Below, in pieces: positions 9,069 to 21,326 of a DNA stretch of 64,000 bases. Position 1 is the stretch's first letter, and each line of letters begins with the position of its first letter. This stretch comes from Flavobacteriaceae bacterium (GTDB taxonomy: Bacteria; Bacteroidota; Bacteroidia; Flavobacteriales; Weeksellaceae): the NCBI GenBank assembly GCA_030538275.1, contig JAUNUH010000002.1, positions 209,533 through 273,532 of the forward strand. Direction: 5' to 3'. A program made the translations under genes and the position numbers. Below the pieces are notes generated by a model, which saw only the letters and a program-made list of their open reading frames with translations, was not told the DNA's origin and made no database searches.

Positions 9069-9683
9069 TTGAATTACGTAAAAAAATATTTCAAGTACCT
9101 GCTGGTTTTTCTGGCAGGTATTTTATTCACATGGCTGGCGGTACAGCTCACCAAAAAAGATACACGAAGCGAGGCGTCACACACCATAGCATACGGTATT
9201 CAGCGGCTTAACAAGCTTGTGGTAGCAGAACAAACCTATGCCAATTTCTACTCACACAAGAGCAAGACCAGCTATTTTGGCGAAATCCTTTCATTTGACA
9301 AAAATCTACTGCTCAAAGTCGAAATTAAAGCCCAGGCAAGCTACGATCTCAGCCAAATGGAAGTGAGCATAGATTCCGTCAACCAAATTATTCATATCAA
9401 AAAAATACCCGAAATCAAAATTGAAACTTTTCCCGATGTCGAGTTTTTTGATATGAACCAGAGCATGCTCAATCAATTCAGCAAAGAAGATTTGAACGGC
9501 ATCAAGCAACGTGCAGTTCAGGAAGTTCAGGCCACCATAGATCAAAGCGATTTGCGCCAACAAGCACATCAACAGCTCATCCATAATCTCGAGGAAATCT
9601 ATCTACTCGCCAAAATCTACAACTGGAAAATACAGGACGACACAGCTTATGCACAAGAGCTAAAAGATAGAATTAAAATATAA
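9069..9683 (+). CDS. DUF4230 domain-containing membrane-anchored protein
   Basis: A 204-residue protein with a TTG start 3 bases after the thioredoxin-like gene. An N-terminal membrane segment (YLLVFLAGILFTWLAVQL) is followed by an extracytoplasmic domain that matches the DUF4230 pattern as I recall it: early RLNKLVVAEQTYANFY, central beta strands and the late helical repeat AVQEVQATIDQSDLRQQAHQQL. No biochemical function is known to me for the family. The third position of its codons is richer in C and G than in the neighbours, and this continues into the inverted repeat just downstream. Tight spacing suggests function with the upstream lipoprotein. Confidence 0.72.
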   Translation: MNYVKKYFKYLLVFLAGILFTWLAVQLTKKDTRSEASHTIAYGIQRLNKLVVAEQTYANFYSHKSKTSYFGEILSFDKNLLLKVEIKAQASYDLSQMEVSIDSVNQIIHIKKIPEIKIETFPDVEFFDMNQSMLNQFSKEDLNGIKQRAVQEVQATIDQSDLRQQAHQQLIHNLEEIYLLAKIYNWKIQDDTAYAQELKDRIKI

Positions 9684-9700
9684 ATTTTTTTTGTAGAAGC

Positions 9701-9850
9701 TATTACGCGCTTTCTGTGGTAGTACGCAGTTCGTTGTCGACAAAGTTTTGCACAACAGGCGTTCCACTTCGTTCCACACGGTTGTACTGCACTTTGTAGC
9801 GTCAACGACCTTTGCGGGCTACCACTGCCAATCGCGGCTATGCCCAACAC
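9701..9850. repeat. Imperfect inverted-repeat (cruciform-like) intergenic element
   Basis: The stretch 9684-9967 holds no gene. From about 9701 to 9850 it is visibly more GC-rich than its surroundings and folds on itself: 9716-9756 pairs imperfectly with 9781-9825. Perfect blocks include gtggtag with ctaccac, acaaagt with actttgt, tcgtt with aacga, and acaac with gttgt. The centre holds a direct repeat gttccac (9761-9767 and 9771-9777). Outer bases tacgcg (9704-9709) and cgcggcta (9833-9840) extend the pairing loosely. It looks like a non-autonomous repeat of the REP or MITE sort; no transposase is nearby. Confidence 0.6.
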
Positions 9851-9967
9851 CAAAAACTCGCCTCGTATAATCCGTTTTTTTAAAAGAAATTTAAAAATGA
9901 ATACCTTTATAAATGAAATAGTTTAGATCAAAAAATAAATAATTATTTACCAAAAATCATTTAAGTA

Positions 9968-10546
9968 ATGGAAAATCAGCTCAAAAGATGCCATTGGGTC
10001 ACCAACGATGAATTATACATGCGCTACCACGACCTCGAATGGGGCAAGCCGGTGTATGATGACGCTACTCAATTCGAGTTTTTAATTTTAGAAACTTTTC
10101 AAGCAGGTTTGAGCTGGATTACGATTTTACGCAAAAGAGAAAATTTTCGAAAAGCCTTTGATAACTTTGATTACAAAAAAATAGCCCTTTATCAAGAAGA
10201 AAAAATTCAATCTCTATTACATGACCCAGGCATTATTCGCAATTCGATGAAAATAAGAGCAGCGGTGAATAATGCGCAGCGATTTATAGAAATTCAACAA
10301 GAATTCGGCTCTTTCTGTAATTATATTTGGGGATTTACAAATAATAAGGTCGTTTTTGGGAATTATAAACAACCCTCTCAAATTCCTGCCAACACACCGC
10401 TTTCAGATTTGATATCACAAGACTTGAAAAATCGCGGATTTAAATTCGTCGGAAGCACCGTAATCTATGCGCATCTTCAAGCCACTGGCATAGTCAATGA
10501 TCATTTGGAATCTTGTTTCAAAAATCCTTTAAACTTTCGCAAATAA
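9968..10546 (+). CDS. tag: DNA-3-methyladenine glycosylase I
   Basis: A 192-residue base-excision repair enzyme that removes 3-methyladenine from alkylated DNA. The family's zinc site is visible: an N-terminal RCHWV (Cys8) with YHDLEWG, and a C-terminal HLQATGIVNDHLESCF supplying the other His and Cys ligands. The core includes ETFQAGLSWITILRKRENFR, in which the Trp and Glu line the base pocket. The length matches the Tag family (about 185-195). It appears to be a single-gene unit between the inverted repeat and the maeB promoter. Confidence 0.95.
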   Translation: MENQLKRCHWVTNDELYMRYHDLEWGKPVYDDATQFEFLILETFQAGLSWITILRKRENFRKAFDNFDYKKIALYQEEKIQSLLHDPGIIRNSMKIRAAVNNAQRFIEIQQEFGSFCNYIWGFTNNKVVFGNYKQPSQIPANTPLSDLISQDLKNRGFKFVGSTVIYAHLQATGIVNDHLESCFKNPLNFRK

Positions 10547-10617
10547 CCTGTTTTTTATTGTGTAGATTATAAAATTAGGCTCAATTAATTATAAATTAGG
10601 ATAAACATCAAATTTGC

Positions 10618-10625
10618 TACATTTG
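10618..10625 (+). promoter_or_regulatory. -7 promoter box for the maeB-ruvA-sprA run
   Basis: TACATTTG followed by C, matching TAnnTTTGc, lies 17 bases before the maeB ATG at 10643. It is the most likely start of a transcript reading through ruvA and sprA, since no terminator is visible between them. Confidence 0.55.
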
Positions 10626-10642
10626 CAAACTGATTTGTATCT

Positions 10643-12913
10643 ATGACCAACAGTAATAAGTTAAGAAAAGATGCGCTGGAATACCACAGCAGTTATCCAA
10701 AAGGTAAAATTCAAGTAATTCCGACTAAAAGTCACAGCTCGCAAAGAGATTTATCGCTGGCATATTCGCCAGGCGTTGCTATTCCATGTATAGAAATTCA
10801 AAATGATAGACGCAAGGTCTATGACTATACAGCCAAAGGGAATTTGGTGGCCGTGATTTCCAATGGAACAGCTGTTTTGGGATTGGGCGATATTGGCGCA
10901 GAAGCATCAAAACCTGTGATGGAAGGAAAGGGTTTGTTGTTCAAAATCTTTGCAGATATCGATGTTTTTGATATTGAAATAGACGAGAAAGATCCCGAAA
11001 AATTCGTGGAAATCGTAAAATCTATCGCACCTACTTTTGGTGGAATCAATTTAGAAGATATCAAAGCGCCAGAAGCTTTTTATATAGAAGAACGACTGAG
11101 AAAAGAACTTGATATACCCGTGATGCATGATGACCAACACGGTACCGCCATCATTTCGGCTGCCGCATTGAAAAATGCACTTGAAATTGCAGGTAAAAAG
11201 GCAGAAGATGTGAAAATAGTCGTTAATGGTGCTGGTGCAGCTGCGGTTTCTTGTGCGTCCATGTACTTGAATATTGGAATTCGCAAGGAAAACTTGATCA
11301 TGTGCGACAGCAAAGGAGTGATTTCACATCATCGAAATGATTTAAATGAACAAAAAAAATCATTTGCCGTTGATACAGATGCCGAAACTTTGGATGAGGC
11401 TATTTCTGGCGCCGATGTATTTGTAGGACTATCCGTAGGAAACGTACTCACACCAGATATGCTGTTATCTATGAGTCATAACCCTGTGGTTTTTGCATTA
11501 GCCAATCCCGAACCCGAAATCGATTATCATTTGGCGTCCAAAACCCGTAATGACGTAATTATGGCTACAGGTCGCAGCGATTTTCCTAACCAAGTAAATA
11601 ATGTACTAGGGTTTCCATATATTTTCCGTGGAGCACTGGATGTACAGGCCACTACTGTAAACGAAGAAATGAAGCTGGCCGCCGTAAATGCCTTGAGCGA
11701 GCTTACCAAAGAGCCAGTACCCGAAATGGTTCTATTGGCTTATAATCACAAAAACTTGAACTTTGGTAGAGATTATATAATTCCCAAACCTTTTGATAAT
11801 AGGTTGGTGATAAGAGTTTCTAGAGCTGTAGCCAAAGCCGCTATGGAATCGGGTGTTGCGCAAAGTCCTATAGAGGACTGGCAGGCGTATGAAGAGCAAT
11901 TAATGCGTCGTATGGGCAATGATCAAAAACTCATGCGCATGATGCAAAATAGGGCAAAAGCCAATCCTAAAAGATTGGTAATGAGTAATGCAGAAGAGTA
12001 TAACATACTCAAAGCTGCGCAAGTACTGCAAGAAGACGGTGTAGCAATTCCTGTATTATTAGGAAGTCGTACCAAAATTCGCCAAATGACAGAGAAATAT
12101 GGTATTGATACTCCATTCGAAATTATAGACCCAAGATCAGACGATGCCGAATTTCAGCGAGAGAAGTACGCTCATATGTTTTGGCAAAAACGGAATCGCA
12201 AAGGCGTAAGCCTTTATGAAGCAAGAAAATCTATGCGCAACCGCGATTATTATGGCGCCATGATGGTAGAAGCTGGAGATGCAGATGCTATGCTTACAGG
12301 CTATGCCAAGAGTTATTCTAATGCGCTTTTGCCTTTGTTGGAAGTTATTGGTAAAGATCCAAATGTGGAAAAAGTTTCTGGTTTGATGCTTCTGCTTACC
12401 AAAAAAGGTCCGGTATTCTTTGCTGATACCGCTATTATAGAACACCCAGATTGGAAAGATTTGGTACGTATTACCAATATGAGTGCGTATGTCGTGAAAA
12501 GTCTTGGAATGAAGCCGGTGATAGCTATGCTGTCTTATGAAAATTTTTCTGCACGAGGCAATGATTCAAAAGAAGTAGCCAAAGCGGTGGCGTATTTACA
12601 TAGAAAGAAACCCGGAATGCTTGTAGATGGTGAAATTCAGCCAGATTTTGCACTCAACGGAGATTTAATAATGAGTGAATTTCCTTTTTCTAAATTAGCT
12701 GGACAAAGAGTAAATACGCTTATTTTTCCTAATTTAGTATCTGGAAATTTATCCTATAAAATTTTGAGAGGAATTAACAATGCTCAAAGTATTGGCCCTA
12801 TTCTTCTTGGTATGAAAAAACCTGTTCATATTTTACAAATGCGCTGCTCGGTAGAGGAGATATTGAATCTAGCTACCATTGCAGTACTCGATGCACAACA
12901 ACGAAACTCATGA
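10643..12913 (+). CDS. maeB: NADP-dependent malic enzyme with C-terminal phosphotransacetylase-like domain
   Basis: A 756-residue enzyme converting malate to pyruvate and CO2 while producing NADPH. The malic N-terminal domain (about 1-160) shows [10 protein letters not shown] and the DDQHGTA motif. The NAD-binding domain (about 165-420) has the Rossmann segment [14 protein letters not shown]. From about residue 430 to the end it continues into a phosphate acetyltransferase-like domain ([36 protein letters not shown]), as in the large MaeB class, where this part is regulatory. The stop overlaps the ruvA start by 4 bases (ATGA), so translation is probably coupled. Confidence 0.95.
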   Translation: MTNSNKLRKDALEYHSSYPKGKIQVIPTKSHSSQRDLSLAYSPGVAIPCIEIQNDRRKVYDYTAKGNLVAVISNGTAVLGLGDIGAEASKPVMEGKGLLFKIFADIDVFDIEIDEKDPEKFVEIVKSIAPTFGGINLEDIKAPEAFYIEERLRKELDIPVMHDDQHGTAIISAAALKNALEIAGKKAEDVKIVVNGAGAAAVSCASMYLNIGIRKENLIMCDSKGVISHHRNDLNEQKKSFAVDTDAETLDEAISGADVFVGLSVGNVLTPDMLLSMSHNPVVFALANPEPEIDYHLASKTRNDVIMATGRSDFPNQVNNVLGFPYIFRGALDVQATTVNEEMKLAAVNALSELTKEPVPEMVLLAYNHKNLNFGRDYIIPKPFDNRLVIRVSRAVAKAAMESGVAQSPIEDWQAYEEQLMRRMGNDQKLMRMMQNRAKANPKRLVMSNAEEYNILKAAQVLQEDGVAIPVLLGSRTKIRQMTEKYGIDTPFEIIDPRSDDAEFQREKYAHMFWQKRNRKGVSLYEARKSMRNRDYYGAMMVEAGDADAMLTGYAKSYSNALLPLLEVIGKDPNVEKVSGLMLLLTKKGPVFFADTAIIEHPDWKDLVRITNMSAYVVKSLGMKPVIAMLSYENFSARGNDSKEVAKAVAYLHRKKPGMLVDGEIQPDFALNGDLIMSEFPFSKLAGQRVNTLIFPNLVSGNLSYKILRGINNAQSIGPILLGMKKPVHILQMRCSVEEILNLATIAVLDAQQRNS

Positions 12914-13500
12914 TTACACATTTAAACGGCAAACTCACAGAGATTCATCCCTCACATATCATTATAGATTGTGGCGGAGTAGGCTATCATGTGAATATAA
13001 GTCTAATAAGTTATAGTAAAATTAATCATTTTGCGCTTGAAGAGAGGATAAAAGTTTTCATACATCATTTGGTGCGTGAGGATGCCCAGATTTTATACGG
13101 ATTTGCCACCAAAGAAGAAAGAGTGATGTTCGAAAAGCTTATTAGTGTAAACGGAGTCGGCCCAGCAACAGGTATCATGATGCTTTCTACGCTTAATGCA
13201 GATGAGATATATCATGCCATTGCCACATCTGATGTGAAAATGTTACAATCTGTAAAAGGAATAGGAACTAAAACGGCGCAACGAATCATCATAGATTTGA
13301 AAGATAAATTTGAAAAACTTCCTGAAACTGATTTTTTAACGTCTGGTTCAGAAAATAAAATTAAATTTGAGGCGTTAAGTGCTTTGGAGGTATTGGGTAT
13401 TTCAAAAAGGCAATCAGAGAAAATTGTCCTTAAGCTGGTTTCAGAAAATCCCGCAATATCACTGGAAGATGTTATAAAAGAAACCTTGAAAAAAATTTAA
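12910..13500 (+). CDS. ruvA: Holliday junction branch migration protein RuvA
   Basis: This 196-residue protein binds four-way DNA junctions and loads the RuvB motor. The N-terminal OB fold (about 1-65) contains IIDCGGVGYHVNIS and HHLVREDAQILYGF. Two helix-hairpin-helix motifs follow (LISVNGVGPATGIMML and LQSVKGIGTKTAQRIIIDL), then a flexible linker and the C-terminal RuvB-contacting domain (EALSALEVLGISKRQSEKIV). It overlaps maeB by 4 bases and is followed after 2 bases by sprA. The ruvA-sprA adjacency is common in Flavobacteriia as far as I recall. Confidence 0.96.
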   Translation: MITHLNGKLTEIHPSHIIIDCGGVGYHVNISLISYSKINHFALEERIKVFIHHLVREDAQILYGFATKEERVMFEKLISVNGVGPATGIMMLSTLNADEIYHAIATSDVKMLQSVKGIGTKTAQRIIIDLKDKFEKLPETDFLTSGSENKIKFEALSALEVLGISKRQSEKIVLKLVSENPAISLEDVIKETLKKI

Positions 13501-13502
13501 AC

Positions 13503-16500
13503 TTGAGTTTGTTTGATTTTTACTTATTTCGTAAAGCAATATTTGCTTTTGTTTTAATACTACCATTTGTTCTGTCAGCTCAGGAAAATGACTCTTTACA
13601 ATATCCGTTTACCAATCAAAATGGCGGATTGTATCTGGATTCTCCTATTCAATACTCTGCAGAATATGACCCCATATCAGGAAGTTATATTTTAAGACAA
13701 CAAGTTGGGAATCTAACTTTTGGAGAACCGATTTACCTCTCACAAGAAGAATATTTTAATCTATTGCTATCCCAGAATATAGAGCAATATTACAAGGATA
13801 AATCCCGCGCACTAGATTCACAGTTTAGAAGTTTGAGATACGGAGAAGATAGTGAGAATGACGATGGAGGTTTGGTATTACCTAGCCTTCACGTGCAAAA
13901 CAAACTGTTTCAATCTATTTTTGGTGGAGATAAAATCGAGTTAATTCCACAAGGTTATGCCTCCCTAGATTTGGGTGTATTTATTCAAAAATTAGACAAT
14001 CCACAAATTCTACCGCAAAACCGTAATAATTTCGCCATCGATTTGCAACAAAGAATCCAAATGAGTGTACTAGGAAAAGTGGGTGAAAACTTGCAACTAG
14101 AAGCTAATTATGATACACAAGCTGGATTCGGGTTCGAAAACAGAATGAATATTGGTTGGAGACCAAGAGGTGAAGGAGGAGAAGATAATATTATTCAAAA
14201 TATTGAATTCGGAAATGTGAGTATGCCACTCAGTACATCGCTCATCACAGGTGCGCAATCTCTCTTTGGTGCCAAAGGCGAATTCAAATTCGGAAATACC
14301 TATATTACCACCTTGTTCTCTCAACAAGAATCAGAGGCCAGAAATATTACAGTTCAAGGTGGTGGAATTGTGAACACCTTCAAAATTTACGCAAAGGATT
14401 ATCAAGCCAATCAACACTACTTTTTATCACAATATTTTAGAGAAAAATATGACAATGCTTTGGCAAATTACCCCATCATATCATCTCAAATTAATATTAC
14501 CCGATTAGAAGTTTGGGTAATAGATCGTGGTAACGCCAATCAAGAAAACAGAAGAGCCATGGTAGCTTTACGAGATTTGGGCGATAATGCGGGTTTTCCA
14601 AATAATGGGAATCTTTACAATTCTGTAAGAAACCTAGGTGGAATAAGATCTGGAAATACAGCCGGTTCTGCCATCAACGCCGCCGGAATTACAGATAATT
14701 CTGGAGTGGCCTATTCAGAAGGTGAACAATATTTGGTTCATGAAAATGTGAGACTCCTTCAGCCTTCAGAATATAAATTCTATCCAAGTTTAGGTTATAT
14801 TTCATTGAATCAACCCATGAATGATAATGAATTACTTGGTGTTTCTTTTCAATATACAATTACTTCCCAGCCTGGCGTAGCCTACTCGGTGGGTGAGTTT
14901 TCAGATCAACAAAGTGATTTGTTAATTACCAAATTATTAAAATCAAATACCAATGTGAACACCAATTCGCCCATGTGGGATTTGATGATGAAAAATATTT
15001 ACAGTCTAGAAACCATTCAACTTTCTCCAGAAGATTTCAGGTTGAATGTTTTTTATCAAGATCCACAAATAGGTTCGGGTGCGTTGAATTATTTACCTGG
15101 CACACCGGTAGAAAACGAAACACTCATTCAATTATTGAACATGGACCGACTCAATATGAACGGACAATTACAACAAAGCGGTGACTTGTACGGTGACGGT
15201 TTGTTTGATTATGTTCCTGGTATCACCATAGATGAACAATACGGAAGGGTAATTTTCACCACAATAGAACCATTTGGACGTACCATTGCAAATCGATTGG
15301 GAAGTGAAGACCCAGAATATGTTCTCAATGATTTGTATAATAATTTGCCTATTCGATTTGAACAAAGCAACAATGTCAACCGTTATTTTATGGAAGGTCA
15401 GTACACCAGTGCTGGCGGTGATGGGGTTCCATTGGGAGCCTTCAACGTGCCGCAAGGCTCTGTAAGAGTAACAGCAAATGGGCAAGAATTGATAGAAGGT
15501 GTTGATTATATTGTAGATTACCAGTTGGGCCGGGTTCAAATCATCAATCAAATGTTAAAAGATTCTGGCACGCCTATCAATATAAGTATGGAAAACCGCT
15601 CCACCTTCAATATGCAGACCAAGCGATTGATGGGCTTGAATGTTGAACACAGATTCTCTGAACAATTTCTAGCAGGAATTACCTATATGAATTATAGCGA
15701 AAGGCTGGCTGGTGCACAACAAAAGGCACAATACAATGCAGAGCCTGTAAGTAATTCTATTTTTGGCGCCAATGTGATGTACAATGGACAATCAGACTGG
15801 TTAACACGTATGACCGATAAAATTCCGTTGATAGATACCAACGTTCCGTCGCAAATAAGCTTCACTGCAGAAGGGGCTTATTTGATGCCTGGAGTGAACA
15901 ATTCTACAGAAAATCAAGCTTATATCGATGATTTTGAGGATTCTCAGTCAAAAATTAGTTTGATGGAAGCTAACATTTGGAAGCTTGCATCTACGCCAAT
16001 TTCTACCGCAGAAAATCCCAATCCTGATTTTGATCCTTCCATTTTTGATCCAGATGATTACAGTTTGAATTTTAATAGAAGGCAACTAGCTTGGTATAAT
16101 ATAGATCCGCGCTTTTTTGGTTTAGGCGGAAACACCAATTTATCAAACACAGATTTATCCAACCATGCCTCTAGACGCGTTTTAGTACGCGAGCTGTTCA
16201 GCAGTAGGGACATGACTGCCGGTACACCATCTTATTTGAATACATTTGACTTAACCTATTTTCCTGATAGCCGTGGTCCATACAATCTAAATCCTAATTG
16301 GCGCAATGAAAGCCGGGATAACACATGGGCAGGAATCTCAAGACCACTTACCATCACAAATCTCATTCAAAGCAATGTAGAATATATTGAATTCTGGATG
16401 ATGGATCCCTATGCAGATGGACAAAATAATGCCTCGGAAGGACGACTACTTTTACATTTGGGTAATGTATCAGAAGATATATTACGGGATGGAAATATGT

Positions 16501-19500
16501 TGTATGAAAATGGAATCAATCAAGCAGACAATGCACCAGAAAGTAGTATTTGGGGAGCACAACCCAGTGAATATCCTATTTTATACTCATTCCAAACCGA
16601 GGGTGAGGCGAGACGCAGGCAAGATGTTGGATTGGACGGAATGCACGACAACGACGAATTATTACATCCAGGTTATAGCGTATTTTCCAACTTCACCAAT
16701 TCTGTGACGGGTGAAGTGGATCCTGCAGCAGATAATTTTGTTTATTATTTAGACAATAGATGGGATAATACAGAATGGTCTGGTTCTGTTCCCAATCGCT
16801 ACAAATATTTCAGAAATCCCGAAGGAAATTCACCTTCTGGCTCACTAGAAGCAGGCTCTGCCACACCAGATAGCGAAGATATAAATATGGATTATAATCT
16901 CGATAGAATCGAAAATTATAATCAATACACCATTTCATTAGGTCAAAACGACTTGAATTTGGATCATCCTTTTATTGTAGATGCAAAAAGAGTAACAGCC
17001 ACCTTCGAAAATGGACAAACAGGACAAACCAATTGGTTTTTGTTCCGTGTACCGGTGAGCGATTTCGACCAAAATGCTGGAGCCGCTTCTCAAGATGTGC
17101 TTTCATCTGCAAGATTCATGAGAATGATTATTAAAGGATTTAATGAGCAAACAACACTACGCTTTGCTACAATGGATATGGTAAGAAGCGACTGGAGACG
17201 ATATGCCAAAAACATTTATCCCAATATCAGCTTACCAGAAGGAGAAGACACATCCGATGTTGCAAATTTGGCCATCGGGAATGTAAATATTGAAGAAAAT
17301 TCAACCGGAACCCCGCCTTATATGGTACCGCCAGGCATCAGAAGAGAGCAATATCAAACCAATGCAGGTTTGCAAAGCCAAAACGAAGCATCGATGGTGT
17401 TACAATTACAAACCTTGGCACCACAAGATGCACGCGGGGTGTTCAAAAATACCAATTTAGATTTAAGAAGGTATAAGAAATTACGCATGTTCACGCATGT
17501 TCATACAGGAGAAAATGGCGTGGAAACCAATGATCTGAAAATGTTCATAAGATTGGGAAGTGATTTGGCAAATAATTATTATGAATATGAAATCCCAATG
17601 GAATATACACCTTTGGGCGCTAATTCTGCCACAGCTATCTGGCCTATAAACAATATGATTGATTTGAATACAGATGCGTTAATTGATGCCAAAAAATTTG
17701 CTTATGAGGCTGGGGATTTGAATCGCTTTCCATATCCGGTAGATGATATGGGAAAAATGATTTATGTAAAAGGCCGACCCTCTTTAGGAAATATTTCGAC
17801 CATTATGATTGGTGTACGTAATAGTGGAAACACCGAAGTACAAAATGCAATCGTATGGGTGAATGAATTACGTTTGTCTGAAATTGATAATGAAGGTGGG
17901 TATGCTGCGCAGGCCAATTTGAACGTTTCTTTGGGTGATTTTGCTCAGATCAACGCAAGTGGTAGTATAACGTCTGTAGGTTTTGGCGCACTAGATCGCG
18001 GGCCCGTAGAACGTCAACAAGAAGAAATTAAAAATTACACGCTCAATACTGCTGTGAATCTGGATAAATTTCTTCCAGAAAAATGGGGATTGAAAATTCC
18101 ATTCAATTATGTGGTGAGTGAACAATTTATAGATCCAAAGTTCAACCCTCTAGACAATGATATAGAATTTGATGAAGATCCTAGAAAAGAGCAACTCGAG
18201 TCTATCGTTCGCACTTATAGCAAACAAATGACGTATGGCTTCAGCAACATTAGAAAAGAACGGGTGAATAACGCTATTCCACGTCGATTCTATGATGTAG
18301 AGAATTTGACATTGTCTATGTTGTATAATTCTGATTTTTATAGAGATATTTATACAGAATATAACAAAGAAAAAAATCTACGCGCATCACTTAACTATAA
18401 TTATAATTTCAGAATCAAATACTTTGAACCCTTTAAGAATTGGTATATGGTGCATGATACAGCACAATCTGCCAGGTATCTGAAGTGGGTAAAAGAACTG
18501 AATTTAAACCCAGTACCCACACGTCTTGGTTTCAGAACAGATATTATTCGTACTTATAATGAGCAGCAGTACCGTGATTTGAATTCTTATCTGGTAAGTG
18601 GTGGAACTCCTGTACATTTTAATCCAATTTTCAGTAATAATTTCTTATTCAATTGGCAGTATAATATTGGATTTGATCTCACCAAATCCTTAAGATTAGA
18701 TTTTAATTCGGCAACGAGAACCCTTTCAGATATTCCATACAATCAACCAGATAATGATATGATTTGGAAAAACTTATTCAATATTGGAAGACCTGTGAAT
18801 TACAATCAGCAGTTACAAGTCAATTGGAAAACTCCGCTCAGGTTGCTTCCATATTTTGAATGGTCCAACGTAGAGGTAGGCTATACAGCAACTTATGATT
18901 GGCAGGCAAGATTGACCAACAGTTTAGAAATTGATGGTAGAGAGGAAAATATAGGAAATCTGGGACAAAACGCACAAACCCTAAATGTAGTAGGAACCCT
19001 TGATTTTGATAGATTTTATAATCAGTTCAAAGGATTTCAACGTTTGGATTCGTTGAAGCAAGCTCGAAAACGAGAGATGGACTCCATCAACCGAAGTTTT
19101 CAAAATCTTCAATCCAAAAAAGGAGGATTAAAAACGATAAACCGCGCAAAAGTGAAATACAAAACACGTTTTGGGCTTACAGATTATCTGAAAATGGGAA
19201 TCGCAAGCGTTAAACGTGGACAATTTAATTTCAACCGAACAAGCGGAATTATTCTACCAGGAATGCTGGCAGAGCCTAATTTTATAGGTCAAGGCGGTAA
19301 TGGACCAGGCCCATCTTCTGGGTTTATGTTTGGGTCTCAAATGGATATTAGACGTAGGGCAGTAGAGAATGGCTGGATTACACAAAGCCCATATCTTACC
19401 GAACCCTATACTTCTAATCGGAATGAAACCTTTACGGCCAATTTGCAAATTGAACCTTCACCATCTTTACGAATCAATTTGAATGCAAACAGAAACTTTA

Positions 19501-20576
19501 GTCGAAATATGTTTCAAAGCGGTTATAACACTTGGCTAGAAGATAATTTGTACGGATTTGAACGAGCCTTTGAAAATGTTCAAGAAAACTTCAGTATTTC
19601 AACTTGGAGTATTGGCACCGCATTTATGGATCCAGATAGATTATATCATAACCTCAAGTTAAAAGCACGAGATATATCACAAAGACAAGGTGAATTATGG
19701 TATGGAATATCAGAACTCAACGCAGAGGGATATGCATCTGGATTGAGTTTGTCTAATGCAGACGTGCTCGTTCCTGCATTTCTTTCAGCCTATAGAGGTC
19801 GCCCAACGCCTGAATCGAATTTTGATTATAAGAGATTTATGCCTTTGCCCAATTGGGATGTGACCTATACAGGATTAATGAATATGCCTTTCTTCCAAAA
19901 AAGATTTGATAGGTTCGAAATTTCACATGCCTACACCTCCTCCTATACAGTAAGCGGTATTGGAACCAATCTCAACCGTTTTGCAGAGCCTCTGCCCTTT
20001 GAAAACGGATCTATAGTGATAGGAGATGATGGTCTGCCGATAAGCGGAATAGATGGAAATAATAATATCTATGCCACAAGAACTTACGGTGCGGTGACCT
20101 TGCTAGAATCTTTTTCACCATTAATTGGAGTTGATGTTACTTTACGAAACAGTATGCAATTGCGCGCTATGTACAATAAGGATAGAATGATTTCTTTGAG
20201 TATGAGTAATTATACACTTTCAGAAGATTACGGAGACGAATTTATCTTTGGATTTGGATATATTCTACGCGACGTAAAAATGAACATGAGATATATGGGC
20301 AAACGCAAAACCCTGCAAGGAGATGTGAATCTACGTGCAGATTTGTCAATGAGAGATAACGAAATGCGAATTCGAAGAATCCTAGAAGATGCATCACAAA
20401 TTACCGGAGGTCAAAATATTTTTTCACTAAAAGTAGAAGCTCAATATCTATTAAGTCAGAATTTTAATATAAGTTTGTTCTACGATCAAATGATGACAAA
20501 ATATAAAATATCCACGGCATTCCCGTTGAGTACGATACGTGCCGGAATCAGAGCAACATTTACATTTGGAAATTAA
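13503..20576 (+). CDS. sprA: SprA, outer-membrane translocon of the type IX secretion system
   Basis: A 2357-residue protein, in the normal size range for SprA, the 36-strand outer-membrane barrel through which T9SS cargo leaves the cell; it is also needed for gliding adhesins. Residues 1-26 form a signal peptide ending VLSAQ. The rest is aromatic- and glycine-rich with alternating beta strands, early segments such as [20 protein letters not shown] and [14 protein letters not shown], and a long C-terminal barrel ending in an aromatic-containing strand ([12 protein letters not shown]). The only usable start is a TTG at 13503. It sits 2 bases after ruvA and 20 before gcvH. The cargo genes at 1-2048 depend on this machine. 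Confidence 0.95.
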   Translation: MSLFDFYLFRKAIFAFVLILPFVLSAQENDSLQYPFTNQNGGLYLDSPIQYSAEYDPISGSYILRQQVGNLTFGEPIYLSQEEYFNLLLSQNIEQYYKDKSRALDSQFRSLRYGEDSENDDGGLVLPSLHVQNKLFQSIFGGDKIELIPQGYASLDLGVFIQKLDNPQILPQNRNNFAIDLQQRIQMSVLGKVGENLQLEANYDTQAGFGFENRMNIGWRPRGEGGEDNIIQNIEFGNVSMPLSTSLITGAQSLFGAKGEFKFGNTYITTLFSQQESEARNITVQGGGIVNTFKIYAKDYQANQHYFLSQYFREKYDNALANYPIISSQINITRLEVWVIDRGNANQENRRAMVALRDLGDNAGFPNNGNLYNSVRNLGGIRSGNTAGSAINAAGITDNSGVAYSEGEQYLVHENVRLLQPSEYKFYPSLGYISLNQPMNDNELLGVSFQYTITSQPGVAYSVGEFSDQQSDLLITKLLKSNTNVNTNSPMWDLMMKNIYSLETIQLSPEDFRLNVFYQDPQIGSGALNYLPGTPVENETLIQLLNMDRLNMNGQLQQSGDLYGDGLFDYVPGITIDEQYGRVIFTTIEPFGRTIANRLGSEDPEYVLNDLYNNLPIRFEQSNNVNRYFMEGQYTSAGGDGVPLGAFNVPQGSVRVTANGQELIEGVDYIVDYQLGRVQIINQMLKDSGTPINISMENRSTFNMQTKRLMGLNVEHRFSEQFLAGITYMNYSERLAGAQQKAQYNAEPVSNSIFGANVMYNGQSDWLTRMTDKIPLIDTNVPSQISFTAEGAYLMPGVNNSTENQAYIDDFEDSQSKISLMEANIWKLASTPISTAENPNPDFDPSIFDPDDYSLNFNRRQLAWYNIDPRFFGLGGNTNLSNTDLSNHASRRVLVRELFSSRDMTAGTPSYLNTFDLTYFPDSRGPYNLNPNWRNESRDNTWAGISRPLTITNLIQSNVEYIEFWMMDPYADGQNNASEGRLLLHLGNVSEDILRDGNMLYENGINQADNAPESSIWGAQPSEYPILYSFQTEGEARRRQDVGLDGMHDNDELLHPGYSVFSNFTNSVTGEVDPAADNFVYYLDNRWDNTEWSGSVPNRYKYFRNPEGNSPSGSLEAGSATPDSEDINMDYNLDRIENYNQYTISLGQNDLNLDHPFIVDAKRVTATFENGQTGQTNWFLFRVPVSDFDQNAGAASQDVLSSARFMRMIIKGFNEQTTLRFATMDMVRSDWRRYAKNIYPNISLPEGEDTSDVANLAIGNVNIEENSTGTPPYMVPPGIRREQYQTNAGLQSQNEASMVLQLQTLAPQDARGVFKNTNLDLRRYKKLRMFTHVHTGENGVETNDLKMFIRLGSDLANNYYEYEIPMEYTPLGANSATAIWPINNMIDLNTDALIDAKKFAYEAGDLNRFPYPVDDMGKMIYVKGRPSLGNISTIMIGVRNSGNTEVQNAIVWVNELRLSEIDNEGGYAAQANLNVSLGDFAQINASGSITSVGFGALDRGPVERQQEEIKNYTLNTAVNLDKFLPEKWGLKIPFNYVVSEQFIDPKFNPLDNDIEFDEDPRKEQLESIVRTYSKQMTYGFSNIRKERVNNAIPRRFYDVENLTLSMLYNSDFYRDIYTEYNKEKNLRASLNYNYNFRIKYFEPFKNWYMVHDTAQSARYLKWVKELNLNPVPTRLGFRTDIIRTYNEQQYRDLNSYLVSGGTPVHFNPIFSNNFLFNWQYNIGFDLTKSLRLDFNSATRTLSDIPYNQPDNDMIWKNLFNIGRPVNYNQQLQVNWKTPLRLLPYFEWSNVEVGYTATYDWQARLTNSLEIDGREENIGNLGQNAQTLNVVGTLDFDRFYNQFKGFQRLDSLKQARKREMDSINRSFQNLQSKKGGLKTINRAKVKYKTRFGLTDYLKMGIASVKRGQFNFNRTSGIILPGMLAEPNFIGQGGNGPGPSSGFMFGSQMDIRRRAVENGWITQSPYLTEPYTSNRNETFTANLQIEPSPSLRINLNANRNFSRNMFQSGYNTWLEDNLYGFERAFENVQENFSISTWSIGTAFMDPDRLYHNLKLKARDISQRQGELWYGISELNAEGYASGLSLSNADVLVPAFLSAYRGRPTPESNFDYKRFMPLPNWDVTYTGLMNMPFFQKRFDRFEISHAYTSSYTVSGIGTNLNRFAEPLPFENGSIVIGDDGLPISGIDGNNNIYATRTYGAVTLLESFSPLIGVDVTLRNSMQLRAMYNKDRMISLSMSNYTLSEDYGDEFIFGFGYILRDVKMNMRYMGKRKTLQGDVNLRADLSMRDNEMRIRRILEDASQITGGQNIFSLKVEAQYLLSQNFNISLFYDQMMTKYKISTAFPLSTIRAGIRATFTFGN

Positions 20577-20596
20577 TTAAAAAAATAAAATACATT

Positions 20597-20971
20597 ATGA
20601 ATTTTCCTGCAGATTTAAAGTACACCAAAGACCACGAATGGGTAAGAATTGAAGGCGATACGGCCACAATAGGAATTACCGATTTTGCACAAAGTGAATT
20701 GGGAGATATTGTCTATATAGACATTGATACAGAAGGCGAATCATTAGAAGTCGGAGAGGTATTTGGTTCTATAGAAGCGGTAAAAACGGTTTCAGACCTC
20801 TTTATGCCCATTAGTGGTGAGGTTATAGAAGTGAACCCAGTGCTGGAAGACGCTCCAGAAACGGTAAATTCAGATCCCTATGGTGATGGATGGATTGTAA
20901 AAGTGAAATTGGGAGATTTTGACGAGGATGAACTGATGGATGCAGAAGCATATCAGGAAATTGTCGGATAA
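20597..20971 (+). CDS. gcvH: Glycine cleavage system H protein
   Basis: A 124-residue lipoyl-carrier protein that shuttles the aminomethyl group between the P, T and L proteins of the glycine cleavage complex. The family opening [15 protein letters not shown] and the lipoylation site [12 protein letters not shown] (Lys63) are intact, as is the closing DGWIVKVKL. The start lies 20 bases after sprA. The other gcv genes are not in the window, as is usual in Flavobacteriia. Its last 32 bases overlap the next frame. Confidence 0.97.
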   Translation: MNFPADLKYTKDHEWVRIEGDTATIGITDFAQSELGDIVYIDIDTEGESLEVGEVFGSIEAVKTVSDLFMPISGEVIEVNPVLEDAPETVNSDPYGDGWIVKVKLGDFDEDELMDAEAYQEIVG

Positions 20972-21326
20972 AAAAATATTTTTCAAAGCTACATTCTGGG
21001 TATTGTTCGCGCTGGTTTTGATTACCACGCTAATGCCATTAGACAATATTCAGCCTGTAATCAGCTTTAATTTTATAGATAAAATAATTCATTTTGTCTA
21101 TTTTCTGCTGTTGGCTGTTAGTTTAATGCTTGCATATCCCAGAATTTCAGTCTCATACTCAATTTTATTTTTAAGCATATTTGGACTATTAATTGAAATT
21201 TTCCAACATTATTTGCCTACGGGCAGATCATTTGATTGGTATGATGCATTGTTTGACAGTTTGGGCGCAATTGCAGGAGTATTACTGACGCAAAAATTTG
21301 CTCGATTTTTTATGAATAAAGTATAA
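20940..21326 (+). CDS. VanZ family small membrane protein
   Basis: A 128-residue protein with about four membrane helices ([75 protein letters not shown]). The pattern [13 protein letters not shown], then [20 protein letters not shown], then [10 protein letters not shown] is the VanZ-like signature. VanZ itself gives low-level teicoplanin resistance; here a general envelope function is more likely, but unknown. The ATG at 20940 lies inside gcvH (32-base overlap); a TTG at 20961 would reduce this to 11 bases. Co-transcription with gcvH is near certain. Confidence 0.85.
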   Translation: MQKHIRKLSDKKIFFKATFWVLFALVLITTLMPLDNIQPVISFNFIDKIIHFVYFLLLAVSLMLAYPRISVSYSILFLSIFGLLIEIFQHYLPTGRSFDWYDALFDSLGAIAGVLLTQKFARFFMNKV

